In this document: piece after piece, positions 1 to 8,595 of the stretch
Numbering within the stretch: the first letter of the stretch is position 1
Layout of the letters: the number at the start of each line of letters is the position of its first letter
From: JAEZBP01 sp963832725
GTDB taxonomy: Bacteria > Myxococcota_A > Polyangia > Polyangiales > Sandaracinaceae
NCBI GenBank assembly: GCA_963832725.1
Contig: CAWHVG010000003.1
Span: forward strand, 248,001 to 312,000
DNA: 64,000 nucleotides
Direction of reading: 5' to 3'
Made by a program: the position numbers and the translations under genes
Notes under the pieces: generated by a model
The model's database searches: none
Seen by the model: the letters and a program-made list of their open reading frames with translations, nothing else
Told to the model about the DNA's origin: nothing

Positions 1-1
1 C

Positions 2-94
2 CGCGAGGCGGAGGAGGGACGCTCCAGCTGGACGCAGATCGAGAGCGTCGCGATGGCGGTGCGCGCCCGCCTCCAAGCGCGCAGCGGGAGTTGA
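2..94 (+). CDS. C-terminal end of an unidentified protein (cut by window start)
   Basis: One frame is open from the left edge and ends at TGA 92-94, giving about 30 residues that include WTQIESVAM and end in ARSGS. The tail is too short to assign a family. It lies 29 bp before the FHA regulator start and on the same strand, so the two could be co-transcribed. A short inverted repeat (GCTTT 99-103, AAAGC 111-115) sits in the gap. The frame choice rests only on its composition and the stop position. Confidence 0.35.
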   Translation, partial: REAEEGRSSWTQIESVAMAVRARLQARSGS

Positions 95-123
95 TTGAGC
101 TTTTCCGCTGAAAGCAGGGCGTC

Positions 124-2063
124 GTGATTCGACTCGAGGTCGTCGAAGGGCAAGAGGGGAGTCGTGTCCTCGAGTCGAGCGACGAGGTCATCCGGCTCGG
201 TCGCTCCGATTTGAACGACCTCGTGGTCGGTGAGTGGCACGTCTCCGGCGAGCATGCGTCCATCGTGCGCGCCGGCGAGGCCTACGTCGTCCGCGACCAT
301 CACAGCACGAACGGCACGCGCATCCTGCGCGGCGACGTTGTGCTTCGACGTCGGCCGACGGCCGCCCGCGAGGCCGAGCTGGGGGAGGGGGACATCCTCA
401 TGCTCGGCGACGCGGAGCGGCCGATCCGCATCGGCGTCTCCTTCGGCGAGGAGCCCGACGACGCCCGCATCGTCTCGCTGCGCAAGGTCGACGAGCTGGC
501 GGCGGTCGAGGCGACGGTCGGCGCCGATCGCGACGTCTTGCAGAGACTCTACGAGGCGCAGAAGGCCATCGGCGCGTGCGCTCGATCTCGACGAGGTCAT
601 CGACGTCGGTCGTCGGCGCAGGTCTTCCGTTCCTGCCGCGCGCCACCCACGTGACGGTGGCGCTGCGCGAGGACGGATCCGACGCGGAAAGCGCGCCGCA
701 AGTCTGCCCGCTACGTGCCGGTCGGCACGCGCGTGCGCGGCGGCGGCGGACTCCAGAGGCCATCCCGATCACGCGCTCGGTGTTCAAGCAAGGTGGTGGC
801 CGAGCGCGCGGCCGTGCTGGCGGCGGACGCGAAGCGCGACGTCGGCGAGACGGCCTCCATCATGGGGGCCCAGATCGTGTCGACCATCGGCGTGCCGCTC
901 TGGCACGGCGACGACGAGATCATCGGCATCTTGCAGGTCGACAACCGCGCCGCCAGCGGCGTGTTTCGCGAGCGCGACCTGGATATCCTCGCCGTGCTCG
1001 CACAGTCGGCGAGCCAGGCCTTCGCCCATGCGCGCTTGGTGCGGCGTCTGCGCGCGGCCGAGGAGAGTCAGCGCACCGAGAACGACTACCTCAAGCGCCG
1101 CGAGCAGGGGCGCCGCTTCGACGGAATCATCGGCGAGGCGGTGGTGATGAAGCGCCTCTTCGAGCAGCTCCGCAAGGTGGTCGAACACGCGCGTCACGGT
1201 CCTCATCGAGGGCGAGACGGGCACTGGCAAGGAGCTCATCGCGAGCGCGGTCCACTACTGGAGCGAGCGGGCGGACAAGCTCTTCGTGGCCCAGAACTGC
1301 GCCGCCATGCCGGAGAACCTGCTCGAGAGCGAGCTGTTCGGTCACAAGAAGGGCTCCTTCACCGGCGCGACCGACGACAAGAAGGGGCTGTTCGAGCTCG
1401 CCGACGGCGGCACGCTCTTCCTGGACGAGGTCGGCGAGATGCCGCTCAACCTCCAGGCCAAGCTCCTCCGCGTGCTGCAGGAAGGCGAGATTCGACCCGT
1501 CGGGCACAACACGACCAAGAAGGTCGACGTGCGCATCGTGGCTGCCACCAACCGAGACCTCGAGAAGGAGGTCGCGGAAGGGCGCTTCCGTGAGGACCTC
1601 TTCTATCGATTGAAGGTCTTCCCGATCCGCGTGCCGCCGATGCGCGAGCGCCGCGAGGACATCCCGCTCCTGGCCGGGCACTTCCTCAAGCGCTACGCCC
1701 ATGAGTTCGGCCGAAGCGTGCGTGGGTTCAGCCAGCAGGCCATGGAGCTCTTGAGCGCCTACAAGTGGCCGGGCAACGTGCGTGAGCTCGAGAACGAGGT
1801 CCAGCGGCTCGTGATCCAGATCGAGGGAGACGACGTTCGTCGAGCCCGATCACCTCAGCCCCCGCATCCGTCAGGTGGAGAACCTCCTCGACAAGGTGCA
1901 CCCGCGGAAGGGCACCTTGAAAGAGATGATCGAGCAGGTCGAGAAGTGGGTGCTGCTCGAGGCGCTCAAGGACCACGACAACAACAAGAGTCAGACGGCC
2001 AAGACGCTCGGGATCACTCGCGAGGGGCTCCACAAGAAGCTGAAGCACTACGGCTTGACCTGA
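124..2063 (+). CDS. FHA-GAF-AAA+-Fis sigma-54-dependent transcriptional activator (frameshifted)
   Basis: This is an enhancer-binding protein that would activate sigma-54 promoters in response to a phosphothreonine ligand. In order it has an FHA domain (residues ~23-90; SGEHAS and HHSTNGT motifs), a GAF-like domain (from ~190; VDNRAASGVFRERDLDILAV), an AAA+ core with Walker A GETGTGKE (near base 1210), GSFTGA in place of the usual GAFTGA, a Walker B region FLDEVGEMPL, and a C-terminal Fis helix-turn-helix (SQTAKTLGITREGLHKKLK). It begins with GTG at 124. The frame changes near 575, 605, 700, 1190 and 1835, yet family motifs continue across each break, so I treat it as one gene. FHA-EBPs are typical of myxobacteria. 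The kinase next door is a plausible but unproven phosphorylation partner. Confidence 0.85.
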
Positions 2064-2094
2064 CAGTGCTTGCTGCGCTCGCAGGGCTCGCGCC

Positions 2095-2113
2095 GCGGAT
2101 CCGTCGGATCCGC
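2095..2113. terminator. Hairpin between convergent genes
   Basis: A perfect 8-bp stem, GCGGATCC at 2095-2102 and GGATCCGC at 2106-2113, has a 3-nt loop. It lies in the 52-bp gap between the stop of the sigma-54 activator (2063) and the stop of the convergent kinase (2116). There is no U-tract, so termination is inferred from position and symmetry. Confidence 0.5.
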
Positions 2114-2115
2114 CC

Positions 2116-3700
2116 TCAGTGGCCGTGGGAGTGCTTCGGGTCGACCACGACCGTGCGGTCGTCCTCTTCGTCGTCCCAGTCGTCTTGGGCGGGCTGCGCG
2201 GGGCTGTGGACCGTCTGGTCGCCCCAATCGTCGAGCGCGAACGGCGGGAGATCCTCGTTCGGCGGAGCGGGGTTGGTGTCGGGGCCGGGCTCCACCCGCG
2301 GGATCCGGCGGGAGCTGCTCCGTCGGCCAGTCCTCGTAGAGCCCCGCCGGCTCGCTCGGCAGGCGCGGGGCGGACGCGGCGACGGTACCCGAGCCCTCCG
2401 GCGGCGGCGGCCGTCCGGTCGAGATCATCTGGTGGGTGACGACCGCCGGAGCCGGGCCGGGAGGGCGCTCGGTGGGTGAGGTGTCCTCCTGCTCGAGCTC
2501 GGAGGGATCGACGAGCTCGTCGAGCGGTTCGAGAAGCGCCGAGGCCTCCTCCACCAACGACACCTCCGGCAGCGGCGGCGGTGGAGGCGCCAGCTCTTGA
2601 CGTCGGGCGGGCGGGACGAAGGTCTCGCGGCGCGCTACCGGCGGAGTCGTCGAGAGCGGCGGCGGCGGCATCGACGCGAAGGGCGGCAGGTCCGCCTCGG
2701 GCGGCGGCGCCGCGTCCGGGAAGACCTCGCGGAGGTAGGCCCGCAGCGCCGACGCGCCGGCGTAGCAACCGCTCGAGTACGCGAAGTACTGGAGATCGTC
2801 GTGCAGCTCGAGCGCGGTGCCGTAGCGCTCGTCGCGGTCCTTCGCGAGCGCCCGGCGGACGATGGCCTCGAGCTCCGGCGGGATCTCGGGGTTGACCTCG
2901 CGCATGGGCGGCACGTTCGCGTCGTAGACCAAGCGCAGCGTGTCCATGTCGCTCGGTCCGAGGAAGAGCCGCTTTCCGGTGAGCAGCTCGAAGAGGAGGA
3001 TGCCGAGGCTGAACACGTCGACGCGGTGGTCGATCTCCTCTCCGCGCAGCTGCTCGGGCGACATGTACGCGAGCTTGCCCTTCACCACGCCGGCCTGGGT
3101 CTGGACCATGCGCCCGCGGGCCTTGGCGAGGCCGAAGTCGGCGACCTTCACCTCGCCGTCGAAGGAGACCATCACGTTCTGCGGCGAGACGTCGCGGTGG
3201 ATGACCTGCAGTGGCTCGCCGCGAGGGCCGGTGGCGAAGTGCGCGTGGTGCAGCGCCTCGCAGGTCTTCATCACGATGTGACAGGCGATCCCGATCGGCG
3301 GCGCGCTCTTGCGCGCTTCCTCGAAATCGTAGATCGCCCTCAGATCGCGGCCAAACACGAACTCCATCGCGATGTAGAGCGTGCCGTCCGCGCGCCCGAG
3401 GTCGTGGATCGCGACGATGTTCGGGTGCTGGAGGCGAACAGCAATCTTCGCCTCGTCGATGAACATCTTCACGAAGTCATCGTCCTCGACGAGGTGAGGC
3501 AGGATGCGCTTGATCGCCACCAGGCGCTCGAATCCCTCCGCCCCGAGGATCTTCGCCTTGAAGACCTCGGCCATGCCTCCCACCCCGATGCGCTCGAGCA
3601 GAAGGTATTTCCCAAATCGGAGCGGTTCGCTCAACAGCCCTCCCGTCGAGCGTGCGCCCACGTGCGGCCGGTGGTCAAGAGGGCCGGTGCCGATGCTCAC
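2116..3700 (-). CDS. Hanks-type serine/threonine protein kinase
   Basis: Predicted cytosolic Ser/Thr kinase of about 528 residues. The kinase domain spans residues ~30-295: glycine loop GVGGMAEV (39-46), VAIK lysine 64, catalytic HRDVSPQN (168-175) and DFG (188-190). The lysine usual two residues after HRD is Ser, a variant common in myxobacterial kinases. The rest is a Pro-rich linker and an acidic tail. Near 2310 the frame shifts. The unshifted frame gives an Arg/Pro-rich non-biological tail, whereas the other gives an acidic tail ending KHSHGH with TGA at 2118-2116, so I end the gene there. The first ~25 residues precede the kinase fold and the start is uncertain. No transmembrane segment is visible. 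It is convergent with the FHA regulator. Confidence 0.85.
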
Positions 3701-3740
3701 CAGCCCGCCACGCAGTGGCCATCGGCCGGGGGAGGGCGCT

Positions 3741-3936
3741 ATGTTGTCGCCGATGGGGCGCTTGGTGCGCGACGGCTCGGGCCTTCTGCTGGTGCTGGCG
3801 GCGCTCGCCGCGCTCTTCTGGGGCGTGGTGCAGCTCCGCGAGCACGACTACCTGGCGGCCATGCTCCTCCTGCTCACCGGGCTGGCGGTGCTGCGGGCGG
3901 GGGTAGAGATCCTGACGGCCCACGGTCGGCGAGTGA
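3741..3936 (+). CDS. Small two-helix membrane protein
   Basis: ATG 3741 is preceded by a good Shine-Dalgarno (GGGGGAGGG). The protein has two hydrophobic segments, roughly residues 12-28 (LLLVLAALAALFWGVV) and 36-52 (LAAMLLLLTGLAVL). Read literally, the frame runs on into the lipoprotein downstream. A one-base shift near 3920 would end the protein with TVGE at TGA 3934-3936, overlapping the next gene's GTG start (GTGA), which is the more natural arrangement. No family is recognised. Its position suggests co-expression with the PpiC-like lipoprotein. Confidence 0.5.
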
Positions 3937-4860
3937 AGCGCGCGGGCAGGGTGGTCTCGATGCTCCTCCTTCTGACGGCATGCGGAGGCGGGAGCGGGTC
4001 GGCCGAGGTCGAGGCGGAGCGAGTGCGCGGCGACGCGGTGGTCGGCGGCGACGTGGTGAGCACGGTCGACGGCTGGCCGATCCGGGTGGCCGGCGTGACC
4101 GCGGCGGCGCGAGCGGCGGAGGTGGCGCCGCGGACGGCGCTCGCGCGGCTGGAGGACGAGACGCTCCTCGCGAAGGAAGCGGAGCGAGCGGGGTTGGCCC
4201 GCGATCCGGCCGTGCGGCAGGCGGCGCGCCGGGCCGCGGTGCAGGCGCTCTTGGCCCGCACGGTGGAGGCCGAGGTCACGGCGGACGCGATCGACCCCGC
4301 CGCGCTCGAGGCCGCCTACGCTGCCGCGCCGACCCGCTTCTCGCGTCCGGAGCGGCGTCGCTCGGTCCACGTGCTGGCCCGCGTGCCCGAGGGCGCACCT
4401 CCCGCCGTGGCGGACGCCGCCGAGCGGTGGATCCGCGCGCTCCACGACCGGCTCGCCCGCTCGGAGGATCCCGCGGCCGAGATCCTGGCGCTCCGGCGCC
4501 GCCCGCCCGCCGACGAGCCCTTCGCCGTCACGGTGGAGGAGCTCCCGCCCTTCGCCCGCACCGACCCGGCCGACCCTTCGTTCCTGGCCGCGCTCTTCCA
4601 GTCCGACCAGCCGGGCCTGACGCCCGAGCCGGTGCGCAGCGCGTTCGGGTGGCACGACGTGGTGGTGACGGAGATCGTGCCCGCGGTGCGCGTGAGCCAC
4701 GACGAAGCGATCGCGACGCTGCGGGAGCGAGCGGCTGGCTTCGCTGCGGGCGGCGCGCTTGAACGAGCTGCTCCGGAGCCTGGCGGCGGCGACGCGCCCG
4801 CGGGTGGACGAGGCGGCGGCCCGCCGGGCCTTCGAAGCCATCGGCGAGGGGGACCGTTGA
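3933..4860 (+). CDS. Lipoprotein with parvulin/SurA-like (PpiC) features
   Basis: From GTG 3933 the product begins with a short lipoprotein signal (VKRAGRVVSMLLLLTAC, lipobox LLTAC). An Ala/Glu-rich helical stretch follows, typical of SurA/PrsA-type foldases (ALARLEDETLLAKEAERAG), then a putative parvulin core (residues ~130-240). Such proteins act as periplasmic peptidyl-prolyl isomerase or chaperone for outer-membrane proteins. A frameshift near 4740 moves the C-terminus to the frame ending AFEAIGEGDR at TGA 4858-4860. The family call rests on overall pattern rather than a diagnostic motif. The stop overlaps the TTG start of the next gene. Confidence 0.6.
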
Positions 4861-5532
4861 GCCCGCCCATCGAGCGGAGCTGGGCGCGCGAGGCGCCGCG
4901 TGATCAGGACGAGAGCGCGTTCACGCCTACCCTGCGACGTCTTCTCTATCGGACGACGGGCGTGCTCGCGGCCTGCTTCGTCGACGATGAAGGCGAGTGC
5001 GTGGACTACTGCGCGGCGCTGTCTGCCTTCGATGTGAAGGTGGTGGGTGCCCACCTTTGCGTGGTGATGGACGACGTCGCGTCGCGCGTCGCGCGGCTCG
5101 GCGGTGGGGTGAGCTGGCTCGTGCACATCAGCGGCGAAGAGCGGGACTTCGTCGCGCGCCGGATCAGCTCCGAGTACCTCTTGGTGGTGGTTACGAAGCC
5201 CCGTGCGCTCACGCGGCGCTTGACGGGAAGGGATCGAGCAGGCCGTGGCCGAGCTCCGTCGCGAGGCGGGGATCGCCGTGCCGGATTGGGAGCCCGTCGT
5301 CGACGCGGTGCGCGTCGAAGTGAGAGAGGCGGTCGGGTGGCCCTACGCGCCGACGGCGTTCCACGACGAAGATCAGCGGGTCGGCATCGCCGCCGTGCTC
5401 GGACGGTGGAACGAGGGCACCGGCACACGCAGCCGCATCTGCTTCCGTGTGCGCACCGACGATGGCGAGGAGCTCACGCTGGTGCACGACCGCGTGGTGG
5501 ACCGCTGGGAGCGCCACCGCGAGCGCGACTGA
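4857..5532 (+). CDS. Roadblock/LC7-like protein (frameshifted)
   Basis: About 225 residues. The likely start is TTG 4857, overlapping the previous stop as TTGA. The N-terminal ~120 residues resemble the roadblock/LC7 fold, with GVLAACFVDDEGECVDYC followed by GAHLCVVMDD. In myxobacteria such proteins act as small-GTPase partners (MglB-like) or scaffolds. The frame shifts near 5225. The second half, from GIEQAVAELRREAGI to ERHRERD, is a separate domain I do not recognise. No Ras-like GTPase gene lies in the window. The stop codon is part of a perfect hairpin shared with the convergent transporter gene. Confidence 0.6.
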
Positions 5533-5545
5533 GCGAGCCGCTCAG
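5529..5545. terminator. Perfect hairpin holding both convergent stop codons
   Basis: CTGAGCG (5529-5535), loop AGC, CGCTCAG (5539-5545). The plus-strand TGA (5530-5532) and the minus-strand TGA (5544-5542) both lie inside the stem, so one 17-bp palindrome serves as the ends of both genes. Termination activity is inferred. Confidence 0.5.
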
Positions 5546-7077
5546 CGCATCGAGAACGCGATCAGACAGGCGATGACCCAGGCGCCGCCGGCGAGCATGA
5601 AGAGCGCCGTGTAGCCGAGGATGTCGCGCGCACGGATCCCGGTGATCGCCAGGAGCGGCAGCGCCCAGAAGGGTTGGAGCATGTTCGTCCACTGGTCCCC
5701 GTAGGCGACGGCCATCACGGCCTGTGAGAGCGGCCCGCCGAGCTCCCGCGCCGCGGTGACGGCGATCGGGCCCTGCACCGCCCACTGGCCTCCGCCGCTC
5801 GGCACGAAGAGGTTGAGCGCGCCGGCCGAGAGGAAGGTGGCGCTCGTGTAGAGCTCGCGGGGGGCCGCGTCGGCGAGCCAGGTGGCCGCGTCGCGGGCCA
5901 GACCGGTCGCGCGCATCACGCCCATGATGCCCGCGTAGAAGGGGAACTGCAGGATGATGCCGGCGGCGCCGCTCGTCGCCTCGCCGAGCGCCTTCGCGTA
6001 GCGCGCCAGCGAGCCGTGCAGGAGCAGCCCCGCCGTCAAGAAGATCAGGTCGATCCCGTTCGGCTCCAGGCCCGCCACGCCGACGTCGACGAAGTAGCGG
6101 ACCACGGCCATCGAGAGTGGGACGCCGGCCACCGCCATCATCCACGGGCTGCGCTCCAGCCGCTCGGGGACGGTGTCAGCCGGCTCCTCCGCCTGCCGGC
6201 CGTGCGCGAGCGCCACGGCGGCGCCGGTGATGGCGAGCGCGATGACCAAGAGGACCGGCGTCGTGCCCACGGCGCGCGTCAGCCAGCTCCAGCCGGCCGC
6301 GAGGAGCGCCGCCGCCGCCGCGAGCAGCCCCGCCAGTCCGTTGCGCCCGAACGCCGGCACGTCCCGCGTGTCCTCGTCGGTCCCCGCGTAGCCTTCGACG
6401 CCCACCACGCCTTCCGCCGGCGACAGCCGGTACGCGAGCGCCGGCACGAGCAGCAAGAGGCCGCCCGTGACGATCAGGTTCGAGGTGCCGAGCACCGTCT
6501 CGGTGAAGGGGATGGGCTGGATCTCGTGCGCCAGCTCGGGGCCCAGAAACCGTGTGAGGTCGGCCGCCGTCGTCACCTTGAGCGGGGCGGTCCCGCTGAA
6601 TCCGCCGTGCCAGCACATCATGCCGGAGTAGCCGGCGGCGACGAGGAGCGGATAGTGCACCGCCACGCCGCGCCGGGCGCAGCTCCGCCCGACGTCCCGC
6701 GCCAAGAGCGCGCCGACGATCAGCCCGAGACCCCAGTTCAAGAGCGCGCAGGCGATGGCCACGAACGCGACCAGCGCCGCCGCCTGACCGCCCGTCCTCG
6801 GCCACGCCGCCAGCCGCCGGATCAGCGAGCGCACCGGCCCCGTCGACGCGAGCGCGTGGCCCGTGACCAGGATGAGCACCATCTGCATCGAGAACGCGAG
6901 CAGGCTCCAGAACCCGCTCTCGCCCTGCCACGCGCGGATGGCGACGAGCGGCCCGACACCCTCCACGGCGACCGCGAGGCCCAGGGTGAGGGCCGTCAGA
7001 GCGACCGCGAGGACGAAGGGATCGGGGGCCGTGGCGCGGAAGAACGACTCGAAGCGGCTGCCGATCCGACTCAGCAT
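5542..7077 (-). CDS. atoE: Short-chain fatty acid transporter, AtoE family
   Basis: A 511-residue integral membrane protein, the usual length for the AtoE/SCFA_trans family, which carries short-chain fatty acids such as acetoacetate and butyrate across the inner membrane. Many hydrophobic helices alternate with family-like stretches, including an N-terminal SRFESFFRATAPDPFV, CALLNWGLGLIVGALLA, GYSGMMCWHGGFSG, and FVPSGGGQWAVQGP near the C-terminus. The frame is intact. It is transcribed away from the kinase at 7167 and convergent with the roadblock-like gene. No ato or bhb catabolic genes are adjacent, so the substrate is a family inference. Confidence 0.85.
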   Translation of the reverse strand: MLSRIGSRFESFFRATAPDPFVLAVALTALTLGLAVAVEGVGPLVAIRAWQGESGFWSLLAFSMQMVLILVTGHALASTGPVRSLIRRLAAWPRTGGQAAALVAFVAIACALLNWGLGLIVGALLARDVGRSCARRGVAVHYPLLVAAGYSGMMCWHGGFSGTAPLKVTTAADLTRFLGPELAHEIQPIPFTETVLGTSNLIVTGGLLLLVPALAYRLSPAEGVVGVEGYAGTDEDTRDVPAFGRNGLAGLLAAAAALLAAGWSWLTRAVGTTPVLLVIALAITGAAVALAHGRQAEEPADTVPERLERSPWMMAVAGVPLSMAVVRYFVDVGVAGLEPNGIDLIFLTAGLLLHGSLARYAKALGEATSGAAGIILQFPFYAGIMGVMRATGLARDAATWLADAAPRELYTSATFLSAGALNLFVPSGGGQWAVQGPIAVTAARELGGPLSQAVMAVAYGDQWTNMLQPFWALPLLAITGIRARDILGYTALFMLAGGAWVIACLIAFSMR

Positions 7078-7153
7078 CGAGAGGCAGGAATAGCCCGGCG
7101 GACGGGGGATGCGAAAGGCCCATGTCGGGGCGATCGGGGGCGCGCCGGTGTGC

Positions 7154-7159
7154 TAGCAT
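7154..7159 (+). promoter_or_regulatory. Putative extended -10 element for a leaderless transcript
   Basis: TGC-TAGCAT lies with only 7 nt between the hexamer and GTG 7167, so transcription would start about at the start codon. No Shine-Dalgarno is visible. Predicted by pattern only. Confidence 0.35.
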
Positions 7160-7166
7160 CCGGGTC

Positions 7167-8426
7167 GTGACCCGCCGCTGTGCGACCTGTGGTGCCCAGT
7201 ACCCCGACGACGTCGCGTTTTGTGGGCAGGATGGCGGCTTGACCATCGAGGTGACGCCGCCGGGCGAGGAGCCGGATCCGCGTCTCGGCGCGGCGCTCGG
7301 TGACTACGTGGTCGTCGCGCACGTGGCCGACGGCGCGATGGGCGCGGTCTACGAGGCGCGCAACGCCGAGACTCGGCAGCGGGTGGCCATCAAGGTCCTG
7401 CACCCGGACGTGGCCGAGGACGAGATCGCGGTCGAGCGCTTCAACCGCGAGTACGAGACGGCCGAGATGTTCGATCACCCGCACATCGTGAAGGTGATCG
7501 ACTTCGGCGAGACCGACGATGGCTCGCGCTACATGACGATGGAGTACCTCGTCGGGCGCGAGCTGGGCGACCTCTTGCGCGGCGAGGGCGCGCAGAGCCC
7601 CGCGCGGGCGCTGCGGATGCTCGCGCAGGTGGCGAGCGCGCTGGAGTACGCGCACAGCTTCGGGGTCATCCACCGCGACCTGAAGCCGGACAACGTCTTC
7701 CTCTGCGCCGGGCCGGAAGGCGACGTCGTGCGTCTCCTCGACTTCGGGTCGGTGAAGTTGCAGGTCGAGATGGGGCCCAAGCTCACCGCGTTCGGAACGA
7801 CGCTGGGATCGCCCTACTACATGTCCCCCGAGCAGGCCAAAGGGCTGCCCGACGTGGACACGCGCACGGACGTGTTCGCGATCGGCGCCATCCTCTACGA
7901 GGCCTTGTCGGGGAAGATCGCGTTCGAGGCGCCGACGGTCGCCGAGATCTTGATGAAGATCGTGCGGCAGAACCCGACCGCCCTGTCGAGCGTGGCGCCG
8001 GGGCTGCCGGCGGCGCTCGACACCGTGATCGAGACCGCGCTCGCGAAGGACAAGGCGCAGCGCTTCGATTCGCCGACGGCGCTCGTGGACGCGGCGCTGG
8101 CGGCGTTCGGTGTGGCCGGCACCGCGGAAGAGTGGGCGGAGCGGCCTCAGGCGGAGCTGGAGGCGGCGCTGGCGGCGGCGGCCGGAAGCTCGCCGACCGA
8201 TCCCGGCCCCGTGCCCGCCGGCGCACAGGTCACGGCGCAGCCCGCCGCCACCGCGTCGGCGGTGCAGGCGGCGCACGCGAGCGCGCCGGGGCGACCGCAC
8301 GCGCTGCCGCAGCCCATGCCGAAGCCGTCTTCCGGGCCCCCGCTCGCGCTCTTGCTGGGCCTGGCCGTGGCGGCGTTCCTCTTCGCCGGCGGTCTGGTGG
8401 CGGTCGTCCTCACGCTGGGCGGCTGA
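7167..8426 (+). CDS. Serine/threonine protein kinase with N-terminal zinc ribbon and C-terminal membrane anchor
   Basis: 419 residues from GTG 7167. I chose this start because it places a Cys-rich ribbon (CATCGAQYPDDVAFCG, residues 5-20) at the N-terminus directly after a -10-like element; an in-frame ATG at 7122 lies upstream of that element. The kinase domain (~45-310) has a canonical active site: ADGAMGAV loop, VAIK lysine 76, HRDLKPDN (169-176), DFG (192-194) and YMSPEQA. A Pro/Ala-rich linker leads to one C-terminal transmembrane helix (LALLLGLAVAAFLFAGGLV). The kinase is therefore probably tethered to the inner membrane facing the cytosol. The frame is intact. Confidence 0.9.
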   Translation: MTRRCATCGAQYPDDVAFCGQDGGLTIEVTPPGEEPDPRLGAALGDYVVVAHVADGAMGAVYEARNAETRQRVAIKVLHPDVAEDEIAVERFNREYETAEMFDHPHIVKVIDFGETDDGSRYMTMEYLVGRELGDLLRGEGAQSPARALRMLAQVASALEYAHSFGVIHRDLKPDNVFLCAGPEGDVVRLLDFGSVKLQVEMGPKLTAFGTTLGSPYYMSPEQAKGLPDVDTRTDVFAIGAILYEALSGKIAFEAPTVAEILMKIVRQNPTALSSVAPGLPAALDTVIETALAKDKAQRFDSPTALVDAALAAFGVAGTAEEWAERPQAELEAALAAAAGSSPTDPGPVPAGAQVTAQPAATASAVQAAHASAPGRPHALPQPMPKPSSGPPLALLLGLAVAAFLFAGGLVAVVLTLGG

Positions 8427-8595
8427 AGGTCGAGAGCGCCATCGTGCGCCGGAGCTCGGCTGGTGGCTCGGCCGGCTCGGGCTCGAGGTGAATCGCCGAC
8501 ACGGGCCTGGGCGTCCAGAGCGCTGCCGACCGTGAGCTGCGCAGCGAAGCCGCGGGTGGCCGGATCGGCAGCGACCGGGGATGGTTCGGAGAGCT

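Noticed and set aside
124..2063. Programmed frameshifting as the reason for the many frame changes
   Set aside because: No consistent slippery sequence; the changes are scattered over unrelated genes, fitting sequence error better.
2116..3700. Loss of the catalytic-loop lysine in kinases (HRDVSPQN, HRDVTPHN) as a sign of pseudokinases
   Set aside because: The variant is common among myxobacterial kinases and the other catalytic residues are intact, so it is not unusual here.
2597..4762. Long plus-strand open frame opposite the kinase gene
   Set aside because: Antisense shadow typical of GC-rich DNA; the minus-strand kinase carries all catalytic motifs.
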